Assembly (NCBI GenBank): GCA_902767125.1 | Contig: CACXGJ010000138.1 | Span: 1-25,323 of the forward strand | Length of the DNA stretch: 25,323 nt | Source: an uncultured Ruminococcus sp. | GTDB lineage: Bacteria; Bacillota; Clostridia; Oscillospirales; Acutalibacteraceae | Direction of reading: 5' to 3' | Shown: positions 7,358 to 14,446 of the stretch, piece by piece | How positions within the stretch are numbered: position 1 is the first letter of the stretch | How the letters are laid out: the number at the start of each line of letters is the position of its first letter | Made by a program: the position numbers and the translations under genes | Notes under the pieces: model-generated | Database searches by the model: none | Told to the model about the DNA's origin: nothing | The model's input: only the letters and a program-made list of their open reading frames with translations

Positions 7358-9001
7358 CTAAAGCATTTCCTCAAAAGCCCTGCGTATCTTTGGATGTCGG
7401 ATGATGAAGTGTATCGGCTGACAGTCGTTTTTTGATATCATCACCCATTTATCATTGTGCATAATTATATTTACATTTTTCAGTTTATACCTGTTGTCAA
7501 ATTCAATATTATAATTATCGTACTTTTCGGCAAATTCAATGGTCTGTTTTTTGTGTTCGATGTATTCTGAATAATCATTGTAGAAAAAAGGTCTTTCCTG
7601 AAAGGCTCCCGTAACTGACAGCCCAAAGGGTTCTTTTTCAAATTCCTCCCTTGAAAACAGTGTTATACGATCATCTATGGTGAATGACTTAAGGATTGAA
7701 ATGATATTTTCCTTTGCGTGCCTGTAAACATCCATTATTTTTGCAATCTCGGCTTCGGATGCCTTCTGATTTTGCAGAACAGATATCAGGAGATCCCTTT
7801 TCATAGTCCACAGAGGAAATACTGACCATATGCCCCGTCTTTCGCCTGATGTATGGACATCGGCATTCAGGAATTGTATTAATGTATCCACATTGTCATG
7901 CTTGTAAACATTCATAAGAGACCGTGATTTTTGGAGTATCACTCTCATTTCCCGATTGTAGTATTTCAACGATTCACTTGTACGGTCAAGATTCAGTTTT
8001 ACATGAGTCTCGTGTCCGTACACTCCCTCACCATACATAACGATCTTGTCTGTACATCCGCATACATGATAGTATATGCCGCTTTTTGCAGTGGGCAGAT
8101 AAAACGGCTTCAAGCCTCCGCTCATAAAAAGAGGGAACATTTTTTGGATAGCTATCGTAATATCCTCGAATGGTCTTTCGATATTATGCACAAAGATAAC
8201 GGATACTCCCTTTTTGATTATCTCGGACATCAGATATATCCATTCATCCGAAAGCTGTTCATGGCGAAATATGAAGTGAGGCATTTCGCTGAAAACATAC
8301 AATTCTTTTGTGTCTTCGTCTGCAAGAACATACCGAAGGAAATCGAGTTCTCCACGGCAGACATTTTCCTTGCCGATATAAGACCTTACCTTGTTGAAAG
8401 CGGGCAGAACGATATCATAATTTCTTGGAGGTTTGTCATTGTGGAACTGAATGACATGATCTGTAGCCGCAATTTTTTCCGACAAAAACCATTCCCGTAC
8501 ACCGTTGATATATGTCTCATTGGTTTTGGTCATTTCGGCGTTATCCATCAAAGCCGAGATCATACTGTCATATTTTTCATTTCTGTATTTGAGATTAAGG
8601 AACTCTCCGATTTTCTCGGCAAAGCTGCTTGAATCGGATATATTTCGCTGCTTGCTTCTTACTCTTGATATAAATGACGGATCATAATTGGAGAATCTTG
8701 CAAAATCATTCATGTTTATGTCGAGAGTGGAGACAAGGATATTGAACTTTCTCACAAACATATCCATATTATTGTTTTCGTCGGATATGTCCATATCAGA
8801 CAAATCAAATTCTTCCCCGTGTTTTTTTGCGATGACCTCAAAGCCCTTTGCAAGCTTTTGAAGCTGCTGCTTTGAAGGGTGTCTTGTGCCGTTGCGGTAT
8901 CGGCTTATCACGGAAACTGAAAGATCAGAGGCATTGGCAAGCTCTTTGGCAGTACACCTGTATTTCTCTATCAAATCATTGATCTGTTTGGAAACTTCCA
9001 T
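7358..9001 (-). CDS. Two-HTH (XRE-type) regulator with a large uncharacterised C-terminal region
   Basis: A 547-residue protein with two XRE/Cro-type helix-turn-helix regions in tandem: about 7-55 (AKELANASDLSVSVISRYRNG) and about 84-137 (MNDFARFSNYDPSFISRVRSKQRNIS). The remaining 400 residues match no domain I can name. They carry a central block with VSVIFVHNIERPFEDITIAI and GGLKPFYLP (about 260-305) and a C-terminal block ending KWVMISKNDCQPIHFIIRHPKIRRAFEEML, a layout I associate with large HTH proteins of Clostridia. No membrane segment or signal peptide is visible. The start ATG at 9001 has only a weak ribosome-binding site, but the first HTH begins at once, so a later start is unlikely. 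Upstream lie an extended -10 promoter and a TTGGCAAT dyad, suggesting autoregulation (inference). Confidence 0.8.
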   Translation of the reverse strand: MEVSKQINDLIEKYRCTAKELANASDLSVSVISRYRNGTRHPSKQQLQKLAKGFEVIAKKHGEEFDLSDMDISDENNNMDMFVRKFNILVSTLDINMNDFARFSNYDPSFISRVRSKQRNISDSSSFAEKIGEFLNLKYRNEKYDSMISALMDNAEMTKTNETYINGVREWFLSEKIAATDHVIQFHNDKPPRNYDIVLPAFNKVRSYIGKENVCRGELDFLRYVLADEDTKELYVFSEMPHFIFRHEQLSDEWIYLMSEIIKKGVSVIFVHNIERPFEDITIAIQKMFPLFMSGGLKPFYLPTAKSGIYYHVCGCTDKIVMYGEGVYGHETHVKLNLDRTSESLKYYNREMRVILQKSRSLMNVYKHDNVDTLIQFLNADVHTSGERRGIWSVFPLWTMKRDLLISVLQNQKASEAEIAKIMDVYRHAKENIISILKSFTIDDRITLFSREEFEKEPFGLSVTGAFQERPFFYNDYSEYIEHKKQTIEFAEKYDNYNIEFDNRYKLKNVNIIMHNDKWVMISKNDCQPIHFIIRHPKIRRAFEEML

Positions 9002-9045
9002 TTTTTGAGTATCACACTTTCCGTATAATGCTTTATTAATGGTGT

Positions 9046-9054
9046 ATTATACCA
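9046..9054 (-). promoter_or_regulatory. Extended -10 promoter of the two-HTH regulator gene
   Basis: On the minus strand TGGTATAAT, a TGn-extended -10, lies about 45 bases upstream of the ATG. No good -35 sits at 16-18 bp; this is usual for extended -10 promoters and for activator-dependent ones. The TTGGCAAT dyad at 9080-9098 lies just upstream. Confidence 0.5.
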
Positions 9055-9079
9055 ATAATTTACCATATTTTAGAAAATA

Positions 9080-9121
9080 TTGGCAATCACATTGCCAAAC
9101 GGTCATTGACTCATTGGCAAT
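9080..9121. promoter_or_regulatory. TTGGCAAT dyad plus a third half-site (candidate operator)
   Basis: TTGGCAAT at 9080-9087 and ATTGCCAA at 9091-9098 form a perfect inverted repeat of 8 bp with a 3-bp centre. A third copy, ATTGGCAAT, lies at 9113-9121, in direct orientation 34 bp from the first. This is the expected form of a dimeric HTH-protein operator, and it lies upstream of the regulator promoter. Assignment to that regulator is inference. Confidence 0.5.
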
Positions 9122-9220
9122 TATGATTTAAAAATCTAATATGGTATTATAATATTTTACAATTATATTATAATGGTATTTAAAGACAGTTATTTTTATA
9201 ATTCAGTGTTAAGATAGGAG

Positions 9221-9249
9221 TTGACATTAAGTCAATGACATTATGTCAA
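9221..9249. promoter_or_regulatory. Tandem TTGAC/GTCAA dyads (candidate operator)
   Basis: Two adjacent palindromes, TTGACATTAAGTCAA (9221-9235) and TGACATTATGTCA (9236-9248), place four TTGAC/GTCAA half-sites within 29 bp. They end four bases before the -35 element of the plus-strand promoter at 9253, so a protein bound here could control that promoter. Confidence 0.45.
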
Positions 9250-9252
9250 TAA

Positions 9253-9282
9253 TCGACAAAAAATCCTTGAAAGTATTATAAT
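9253..9282 (+). promoter_or_regulatory. Candidate plus-strand promoter in the 9002-9466 gap
   Basis: TCGACA (9253-9258), an 18-bp spacer and a perfect TATAAT (9277-9282). Transcription would start near 9289 and run away from the regulator gene into the long hairpin. No credible coding sequence follows. Confidence 0.5.
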
Positions 9283-9288
9283 ATAGAC

Positions 9289-9470
9289 AAAGGGAAATGT
9301 CAATTATTGGTAATAAAAAATTTTTATAAAATTGCTTATAAGTTTTTATTCGTCTATAGAACCCCCCAAAGTGAGCGGATATGTTCTGTATCTGCTCACT
9401 TGGCGTTCTATATAAAATTTTTATATAAAAAGAGCGGAGCCTGTATTACAAAAGCTCCGCTCTTTGTTAT
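9289..9470 (+). ncRNA. Candidate structured small RNA with a long hairpin
   Basis: Between the plus-strand promoter and the shared terminator there is no usable reading frame, but there is a strong hairpin at 9355-9412. The outer stem TATAGAAC/GTTCTATA (9355-9362 with 9405-9412) is followed by an internal loop, then CC/GG, a bulged A, and a 13-bp inner stem (9369-9381 with 9389-9401) with a 7-nt loop. The one non-Watson-Crick pair, G9377 with T9393, is a G-U wobble only in plus-strand RNA; the minus strand would have an A-C mismatch. That supports plus-strand transcription. The 3' end would be the stem at 9429-9465. Expression is inferred, and a regulatory DNA cruciform is an alternative. Confidence 0.4.
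9429..9465. terminator. Bidirectional terminator between the PLC-like gene and the 9002-9466 gap
   Basis: A 12-bp perfect stem, AAAGAGCGGAGC (9429-9440) and its complement (9454-9465), with a 13-nt loop. On the minus strand it starts one base after the stop of the phospholipase-like gene and is followed by TTATATAAAAATTTT. On the plus strand it is followed by GTTATTTTG and could end the candidate small RNA. Confidence 0.85.
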
Positions 9471-10369
9471 TTTGATTTGCCCGTGAAAGGCTCACGGCAC
9501 TGGTCGGGATTCAGCATTCTTTCTGTAAGTACAGATGATATAAGCATAAGAGCCTTTTCCTCCGCAATGTCGGTAAGCTCAAAAAAATTTTCCTTATGCT
9601 TTTTGCCGTCTATTTGAGAATACCATTCGGAGTGGGACATATTGGCATAGTCGAATGACAGATCGGGATAGGATGTTCTTATGATAGGAGAAAGCACAGG
9701 ACTTATTTTGAGCAGTCTTTCACCGAGCTTTACGATGGATTTTTTGAGTGATCGCCTGTCATTGAGCATGACAAGACTGTGATGCCAGTCCTTCTGAACC
9801 TGAACAAGCTCATCCGTTTTTATATCCTGCCTGAAATATTCGAGCAAGAAGCCATGCCACATTTCCGCTATCAGGCGATTGACTCTTTCCTTCATCGGAG
9901 CAGTCGATTGAAGCTTGAAGGAGGATATCTTCTGCTTCCGCTCATATCTTAAAAAAAGGCTGTCAAGATTAGCCTCTATTTCGTTGTGGCATATACTGTT
10001 GAGCATATCAAGACGCTGTTCTTCGAGTACATCCGAAAAATATACTATAAACGGATGTGCCGTTGCATCAAAAGCATAATGGGTGATGAATCCCAAAGTA
10101 TAGCTCATTGCAATATCACTTTGATTATTCCTTGCAAAGCCTATAAAATAATTTATTATTTTTTCCGCACTCATAGAATGTATCCTTGAGCCGTATTCTT
10201 TAAGGCTTCTGCCCTTTTGATACGGCATCACTCTATGAAGAAAGAATATATCGGGACCTGACGCTCCCCATATAAAAGCAGTATGATCAAGCTCAAGCTG
10301 GGGCTGATATTCAAGAAGCACATCATATATTCTTTCCGCCAATAAGTAATGTGATACTACCGCAGGCAT
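9467..10369 (-). CDS. Zinc-dependent phospholipase C-like protein
   Basis: A 300-residue protein resembling the zinc-dependent phospholipase C/S1-P1 nuclease-type all-helical fold. The family pattern is visible: an N-terminal SHYLLAERI segment (His7), GPDIFFLH (38-45), a GFITHYAFDATAHPF motif (His97, Asp101, His105) and HNEIEANLD (His128, Glu132, Asp136). These are plausible zinc ligands. No signal peptide is seen, unlike secreted clostridial alpha-toxins, so an intracellular role is likely and the substrate is unknown. The start is ATG at 10369, after AAAGGAGATG; a reading 16 residues longer lacks a ribosome-binding site. It lies 97 bases downstream of pcrA with no terminator between, so it may be co-transcribed. 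Confidence 0.8.
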   Translation of the reverse strand: MPAVVSHYLLAERIYDVLLEYQPQLELDHTAFIWGASGPDIFFLHRVMPYQKGRSLKEYGSRIHSMSAEKIINYFIGFARNNQSDIAMSYTLGFITHYAFDATAHPFIVYFSDVLEEQRLDMLNSICHNEIEANLDSLFLRYERKQKISSFKLQSTAPMKERVNRLIAEMWHGFLLEYFRQDIKTDELVQVQKDWHHSLVMLNDRRSLKKSIVKLGERLLKISPVLSPIIRTSYPDLSFDYANMSHSEWYSQIDGKKHKENFFELTDIAEEKALMLISSVLTERMLNPDQCREPFTGKSK

Positions 10370-10465
10370 TTTTTCATCTCCTTTATCCGACACAGAGAAA
10401 GAAATGATAAACTGCAAAAGCCTGTCATTTCTCGCTCCCGACTCCTCACTTATTTGTTACCTTAT

Positions 10466-12835
10466 TCAGTCAAGAACAGTCAGCTTGGCTATATTTCCCA
10501 TAAGCTTTTTTGTGCCGACCTTGTCGAATGCTATTTCAAGCATACTGTCGGAAGCCATGGGCTTGACATTTATTATTGTTCCTTCTCCGAAGGTATTGTG
10601 TATAACTCTCATACCGACAGTATAATTTATCATAACAGGCTTTGGTGTCACTCCCGAAGTTATCGTTCTGCTTCGCTCTATCTCCTCACGTCTTGCAGCC
10701 TTGGGTTCAGGAATCTTTACATTGGGATCACGAACTATCTCACGCTTTTTATTTTCGACAAGATGTTCGGGAAGCTCCTTCAGAAAACGTGAAGGGCGGT
10801 TTCTTGTTGTATGACCGAACAGCATTCGGCTTTCAGATGCACTTATGTAAAGCCTTCTTTTAGCCCTTGTTATACCGACATAGGCAAGCCGTCTTTCTTC
10901 CTGCATATCATCGGCATCCGACATTATAGCCTGAAAGCTCGGAAACATATTTTCTTCCATTCCCGGAATAAACACATTGTCAAATTCAAGTCCCTTTGCC
11001 GAATGTATCGTCATCATCACCACTTTATCCTCATCATCTGCATATGAATCTATATCGGTCAGAAGTGCCGTATATTCGAGGAAGCCCTGAAGGGAAGCCT
11101 CATCACCGTATTCCTTTTCATACTGTATGATATTTGACGTAAGTTCATGGACATTTTCAACGGCAGCCTCTCCCCTTTCGCTCTCTCTTTTTATAAAGGG
11201 ATCATAATCCGTTTCCTTGACAAGAGCCTCGTACATATCGGATATCTGCGAACCGTCATCAAGCATTTTATTCATCCTGTCTATCATTGAAACAAAGCTC
11301 TGAAGCTTTTCACAGCTTTTCAAGAGGATATCGAACTGTTCTGCCTGACGCATTGTTTCAAACATACTCTGACCGAGTGTATAGCTTATTTCTTCTATCT
11401 GTGATATGGTTCTGTCGCCGATGCCACGCTTCGGAACATTTATTATTCTTTTAAGTCTGTTGTTGTCAAACGGATTGCTTATGACATTGAGATATGCCAT
11501 CATATCTCTTATTTCCCTGTACTCGAAGAATTTTCTTCCGCCTATTATCTTGTAGGGGATTCTTGAACGAAGGAAATTTCTTTCTATTGCCTGTGATTGA
11601 GTATTCATTCTGTAAAGGACTGCATGGTCGGAGTATTTTCCGCCCTTTGCAACATCATCCTTTATAGTTTTTGAGATAAAGCCGCTCTCGTCCTGCTCAT
11701 CGCTTGCTGTATAGACGATGATCTTGTCTCCCGCTTCATTTTGTGTCCAAAGACTTTTTTCATGCCTTGCATAGTTGTTCTTTATAATATAGTTTGCCGC
11801 ATTGAGGATATTTTTAGTCGAGCGGTAATTTTGCTCCAGCTTCACAACTTTGGCATTTTCATAGTCATTATCAAATTCAAGTATATTTTCGACAGTTGCT
11901 CCCCTGAATTTATATATGCTCTGATCATCGTCGCCCACAACGCATACATTATGATATTTCTCCGAAAGAAGCCTTACAAGCTCATACTGGATAGTATTTG
12001 TATCCTGATATTCGTCTACCATGATATATTTGAACTGCTCCTGATATTTTTCGAGTATATCGGGAAATTCATTGAAAAGCTCAACGGTATTATATATAAT
12101 ATCATCAAAATCCATTGCATTTGCCTCAAGAAGTCTTTTCTGATATTCTTTATATATATTTGCGATCGAAATAAGTCTGACATCGGTTCCCGCACGTTTT
12201 TTGAATTTTTCGGGACTTACAATAGAATCCTTTGCATGGGATATTTCGGGTATAACACTTTTCAACGGAAGTATCTTATCATCAATGTTGAGTGCTTTCA
12301 TGCAGTCCCTGATAATCCTTTTCTGGTCATCGGTGTCATATATGGTGAAATGCTCACGATAGCCGAGTCTTTCGCCGTATCTGCGGAGTATCCTTACACA
12401 CGCACTATGAAAGGTAGATGCCCATATATCATGTCCTGCGGAGCCGACTTTTTTGACGATTCTGTCTTTGAGTTCATTTGCAGCTTTGTTTGTGAAGGTT
12501 ATGGCAAGTATTCTCCACGGCTGTACCTTTGAAACGGCAAGTCTGTCAGTGAGTTCATCGGACAGTTCTGTTTTTGCGTCAGCGGCATCTTTCATTTGTT
12601 CGATATCATCATCACTGTACTGACCGTACAGCTCCTCGCTTTCATATGCCTCACCCCAGCGAAGTATATGGGCAATGCGGTTCACGAGTACAGTAGTTTT
12701 TCCGCTGCCTGCTCCCGCAAGCACAAGCAACGGTCCTTTTACTGTAAGTACTGCTTCCCTCTGTCTGTTATTAAGACCTGTAAATTCTCTTTCTATGATA
12801 TTTTTTCTGATCTGTATGATCTCCGTTCTTGTCAT
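10466..12835 (-). CDS. pcrA: ATP-dependent DNA helicase PcrA/UvrD
   Basis: A superfamily 1A 3'-5' helicase of 789 residues, used in nucleotide-excision repair, replication restart and removal of RecA filaments. Visible motifs are the Q motif LNNRQREAV (21-29), Walker A AGAGSGKTT (40-48), motif Ia ITFTNKAANELKDRI, motif II VDEYQDTN, motif III VVGDDDQSIYKFRGA, motif IV LEQNYRST, motif V MMTIHSAKGLEFDNVFI and motif VI YVGITRAKRRLYIS. A C-terminal Tudor-like segment (VIHNTFGEGTIINV) is the PcrA region that contacts RNA polymerase. The start ATG at 12835 follows AGGGGGA. Firmicutes usually name this gene pcrA; neighbouring ligA, a common partner, is absent here. Confidence 0.95.
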   Translation of the reverse strand: MTRTEIIQIRKNIIEREFTGLNNRQREAVLTVKGPLLVLAGAGSGKTTVLVNRIAHILRWGEAYESEELYGQYSDDDIEQMKDAADAKTELSDELTDRLAVSKVQPWRILAITFTNKAANELKDRIVKKVGSAGHDIWASTFHSACVRILRRYGERLGYREHFTIYDTDDQKRIIRDCMKALNIDDKILPLKSVIPEISHAKDSIVSPEKFKKRAGTDVRLISIANIYKEYQKRLLEANAMDFDDIIYNTVELFNEFPDILEKYQEQFKYIMVDEYQDTNTIQYELVRLLSEKYHNVCVVGDDDQSIYKFRGATVENILEFDNDYENAKVVKLEQNYRSTKNILNAANYIIKNNYARHEKSLWTQNEAGDKIIVYTASDEQDESGFISKTIKDDVAKGGKYSDHAVLYRMNTQSQAIERNFLRSRIPYKIIGGRKFFEYREIRDMMAYLNVISNPFDNNRLKRIINVPKRGIGDRTISQIEEISYTLGQSMFETMRQAEQFDILLKSCEKLQSFVSMIDRMNKMLDDGSQISDMYEALVKETDYDPFIKRESERGEAAVENVHELTSNIIQYEKEYGDEASLQGFLEYTALLTDIDSYADDEDKVVMMTIHSAKGLEFDNVFIPGMEENMFPSFQAIMSDADDMQEERRLAYVGITRAKRRLYISASESRMLFGHTTRNRPSRFLKELPEHLVENKKREIVRDPNVKIPEPKAARREEIERSRTITSGVTPKPVMINYTVGMRVIHNTFGEGTIINVKPMASDSMLEIAFDKVGTKKLMGNIAKLTVLD

Positions 12836-12881
12836 TGGAACGTCCCCCTAAATTTTTTTAATAGCTTGTTTTTACTATTCT

Positions 12882-12910
12882 ATTTTACCTCAAAATCAAA
12901 ATAATATCAA
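12882..12910 (-). promoter_or_regulatory. Probable promoter of pcrA
   Basis: On the minus strand: TTGATA (12905-12910), a 17-bp spacer and TAAAAT (12882-12887), placing the start about 40 bases before the pcrA ATG. Confidence 0.6.
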
Positions 12911-13013
12911 ATATTATTCATAAATTTATTTTGATTTGTCATAAATATATTTCAGGGAAAAAATAAAAAAATTTCCCGAATGATAATTTTCTTGAAACGG
13001 AGGAATAATTTTT

Positions 13014-13985
13014 ATGTCAAGAAAAAAAGGTATTGATGTATCCTATGCACAAGGAAATATAGATTTTTCAAAAATAGATAAGAATGAAGTGCAGTTTGCT
13101 ATAGTAAGAAGCAGCTTCGGCTGGTACGAAGGGCAGAAGGACAGTAAATTCGACAGAAATATAAAGGGATTTCAGGGAGCGGATATCCCATGCGGAGCAT
13201 ATCATTATTCATATGCACAAAACAGGGATGATGCAGTAAAGGAAGCAAAATACTGTATATCCTGTATAAAGGGCTATAAGCTGCAGCTTCCTGTGTTTTA
13301 TGACCTTGAGGACAGCTCTGTAGCCGTACTCGGAAAACGTACCTGTACCGATATTGCAAAAGCATTTTGCGACTATATGAAAAAAGCCGGCTTCAAAACA
13401 GGAATTTATATGAATCTCAATTGGCTCGACAATTATGTTTATAAAGATGAGCTTATCGGAAAATATGAGCTGTGGCTCGCCCAATGGGACTCTGTAAGAC
13501 CATATTACAAGTGTTCGTTCTGGCAGTATAAGGTCGGTCAGTCGGGAAGCATAAAGGGCATTTCCGGAGAAATAGACATGGACTATATGTATACGGACGG
13601 CGATCAAAATAAGGATGATGACGATACACAAAAATTTCAGGTCGGAGATATAGTGAAGGTGCTTGATCCGATAGACTATGATACGGGAAAAAGATTTCAG
13701 GTTTATGACGGTGTGACATACTCGGTAATAGAGGCTGTCGGTGACAGGATAGTCATCGGCATTGACGGTCAGGTCACTGCCGCAATAAATGCAAAATATC
13801 TTGAAAAGCTCCCTTCAGAATCGGAAAAAAATAAACATACCTATACTTATATAATAAGGAGCGGTGATACGCTCACGTCAATAGCAGAAAAATATCATAC
13901 CACTGTCCGGAAAATAGCAGAAGAAAATCATATAGCAAACCCCAATATAATATACGCAGGTCAGATACTTCACATAACAGTTTAA
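13014..13985 (+). CDS. GH25 muramidase (lysozyme) with C-terminal LysM domain
   Basis: A 323-residue peptidoglycan hydrolase. Residues 1-195 are a GH25 domain: GIDVSYAQGNIDFSKI (Asp8), the catalytic-type DLED (Asp97, Glu99) in PVFYDLED, and the C-terminal EIDMDYM (Asp188, Asp190). An Asp-rich linker (about 195-206) leads to a small SH3-like/cell-wall region (about 208-265, VGDIVKVLDPIDYDTGKRF) and then one LysM motif (about 277-323, YIIRSGDTLTSIAEKYHTT, ending AGQILHITV). GH25 enzymes cut the MurNAc-GlcNAc bond. There is no signal peptide, as in phage endolysins or enzymes released by lysis or a non-Sec route. The start ATG follows ACGGAGGA. No other phage genes flank it. Confidence 0.92.
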   Translation: MSRKKGIDVSYAQGNIDFSKIDKNEVQFAIVRSSFGWYEGQKDSKFDRNIKGFQGADIPCGAYHYSYAQNRDDAVKEAKYCISCIKGYKLQLPVFYDLEDSSVAVLGKRTCTDIAKAFCDYMKKAGFKTGIYMNLNWLDNYVYKDELIGKYELWLAQWDSVRPYYKCSFWQYKVGQSGSIKGISGEIDMDYMYTDGDQNKDDDDTQKFQVGDIVKVLDPIDYDTGKRFQVYDGVTYSVIEAVGDRIVIGIDGQVTAAINAKYLEKLPSESEKNKHTYTYIIRSGDTLTSIAEKYHTTVRKIAEENHIANPNIIYAGQILHITV

Positions 13986-14047
13986 GCAGATTGTACAGAA
14001 AAATCAGTTAAATTCAATGCAACTTTAATAAAAATAACATTATCGAC

Positions 14048-14075
14048 TTGACAATAGTGTAATAATAGTTATAAA
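14048..14075 (+). promoter_or_regulatory. Candidate promoter in the gap before rny
   Basis: TTGACA (14048-14053), a 16-bp spacer and TATAAA (14070-14075). Transcription would begin near 14082, just before two consecutive hairpins. Confidence 0.5.
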
Positions 14076-14081
14076 ATACAA

Positions 14082-14173
14082 GATGTGCAGAATCGTGTTT
14101 TTTACTTCATAAATATCATTTATCCGACTCTGCTTTTTGGTCATCATCTCAATGATGTCGTTGAGATATTTTT
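14082..14173 (+). ncRNA. Candidate short RNA (or terminator pair) downstream of the lysozyme gene
   Basis: After the promoter at 14048 lie two stem-loops. The first (14087-14133) pairs GCAGA and TCG with CGA and TCTGC across one A-C mismatch, encloses a small ATAAAT/ATTTAT stem, and is followed by TTTTT. The second pairs ATCTCAA (14146-14152) with TTGAGAT (14161-14167) and is followed by ATTTTTAT. Together they could form a roughly 90-nt RNA ending in a terminator, or simply terminate the lysozyme transcript. The mismatch in the first stem would be a G-U wobble on the minus strand, which weakens the plus-strand reading. Confidence 0.3.
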
Positions 14174-14446
14174 ATATAAATTTTCATAAACATTCAAAGC
14201 GTTTCCAATAAAAACAGTTGAAAAAATCCCATAGAAAATTTTTTGATAATTTTTTCGGTTTGAGATTTCAATTTAAACGAGGGTTCTTATTAAATTAGGA
14301 AATATTTTTATATGAAGGAGATTTTTTTGAGTATAATAAAGAAAAACTGAATAAAAATATTTGACAGCGACACCTTCTTGAGCTGATCTTATGAACAAAA
14401 TATAAAAACCTTTAACAAACAAAAATCATAGGAGGTGCAAATCAAA
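14174..14446 (+). other. AT-rich region upstream of rny, no gene recognised
   Basis: About 270 bases of AT-rich DNA. It contains a TATAAT at 14332-14337 without a convincing -35, a TTGACA at 14361-14366 without a convincing -10, and AAGGAG at 14314-14319 before a TTG-started seven-codon frame (14328-14351) that I do not call a gene. It ends with the AGGAGG site of rny. No known riboswitch was recognised. Confidence 0.4.

Noticed and set aside
9297..9329. A ten-codon frame starting ATG at 9297 after AAAGGGA, as a leader peptide of the candidate RNA.
   Set aside because: The spacing between the purine-rich stretch and ATG is only about two bases, and nothing shows translation; chance is more likely.
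9355..9412. The TATAGAAC inverted repeat as the ends of a miniature transposable element.
   Set aside because: The element would be only 58 bp, has no visible target-site duplication, and is better explained as one continuous RNA hairpin.
12955..12977. GGGAAA/TTTCCC inverted repeat upstream of the lysozyme gene as a terminator or operator.
   Set aside because: The stem is six base pairs with an A-rich loop and no T-run; it is too weak to support a call.
14328..14351. A TTG-started seven-codon frame after GAAGGAG upstream of rny.
   Set aside because: It is too short to support, and no attenuator structure pairs with it.
14174..14446. A possible riboswitch in the long leader region of rny.
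   Set aside because: No conserved riboswitch core was recognisable and the region is mostly AT-rich without stable stems.
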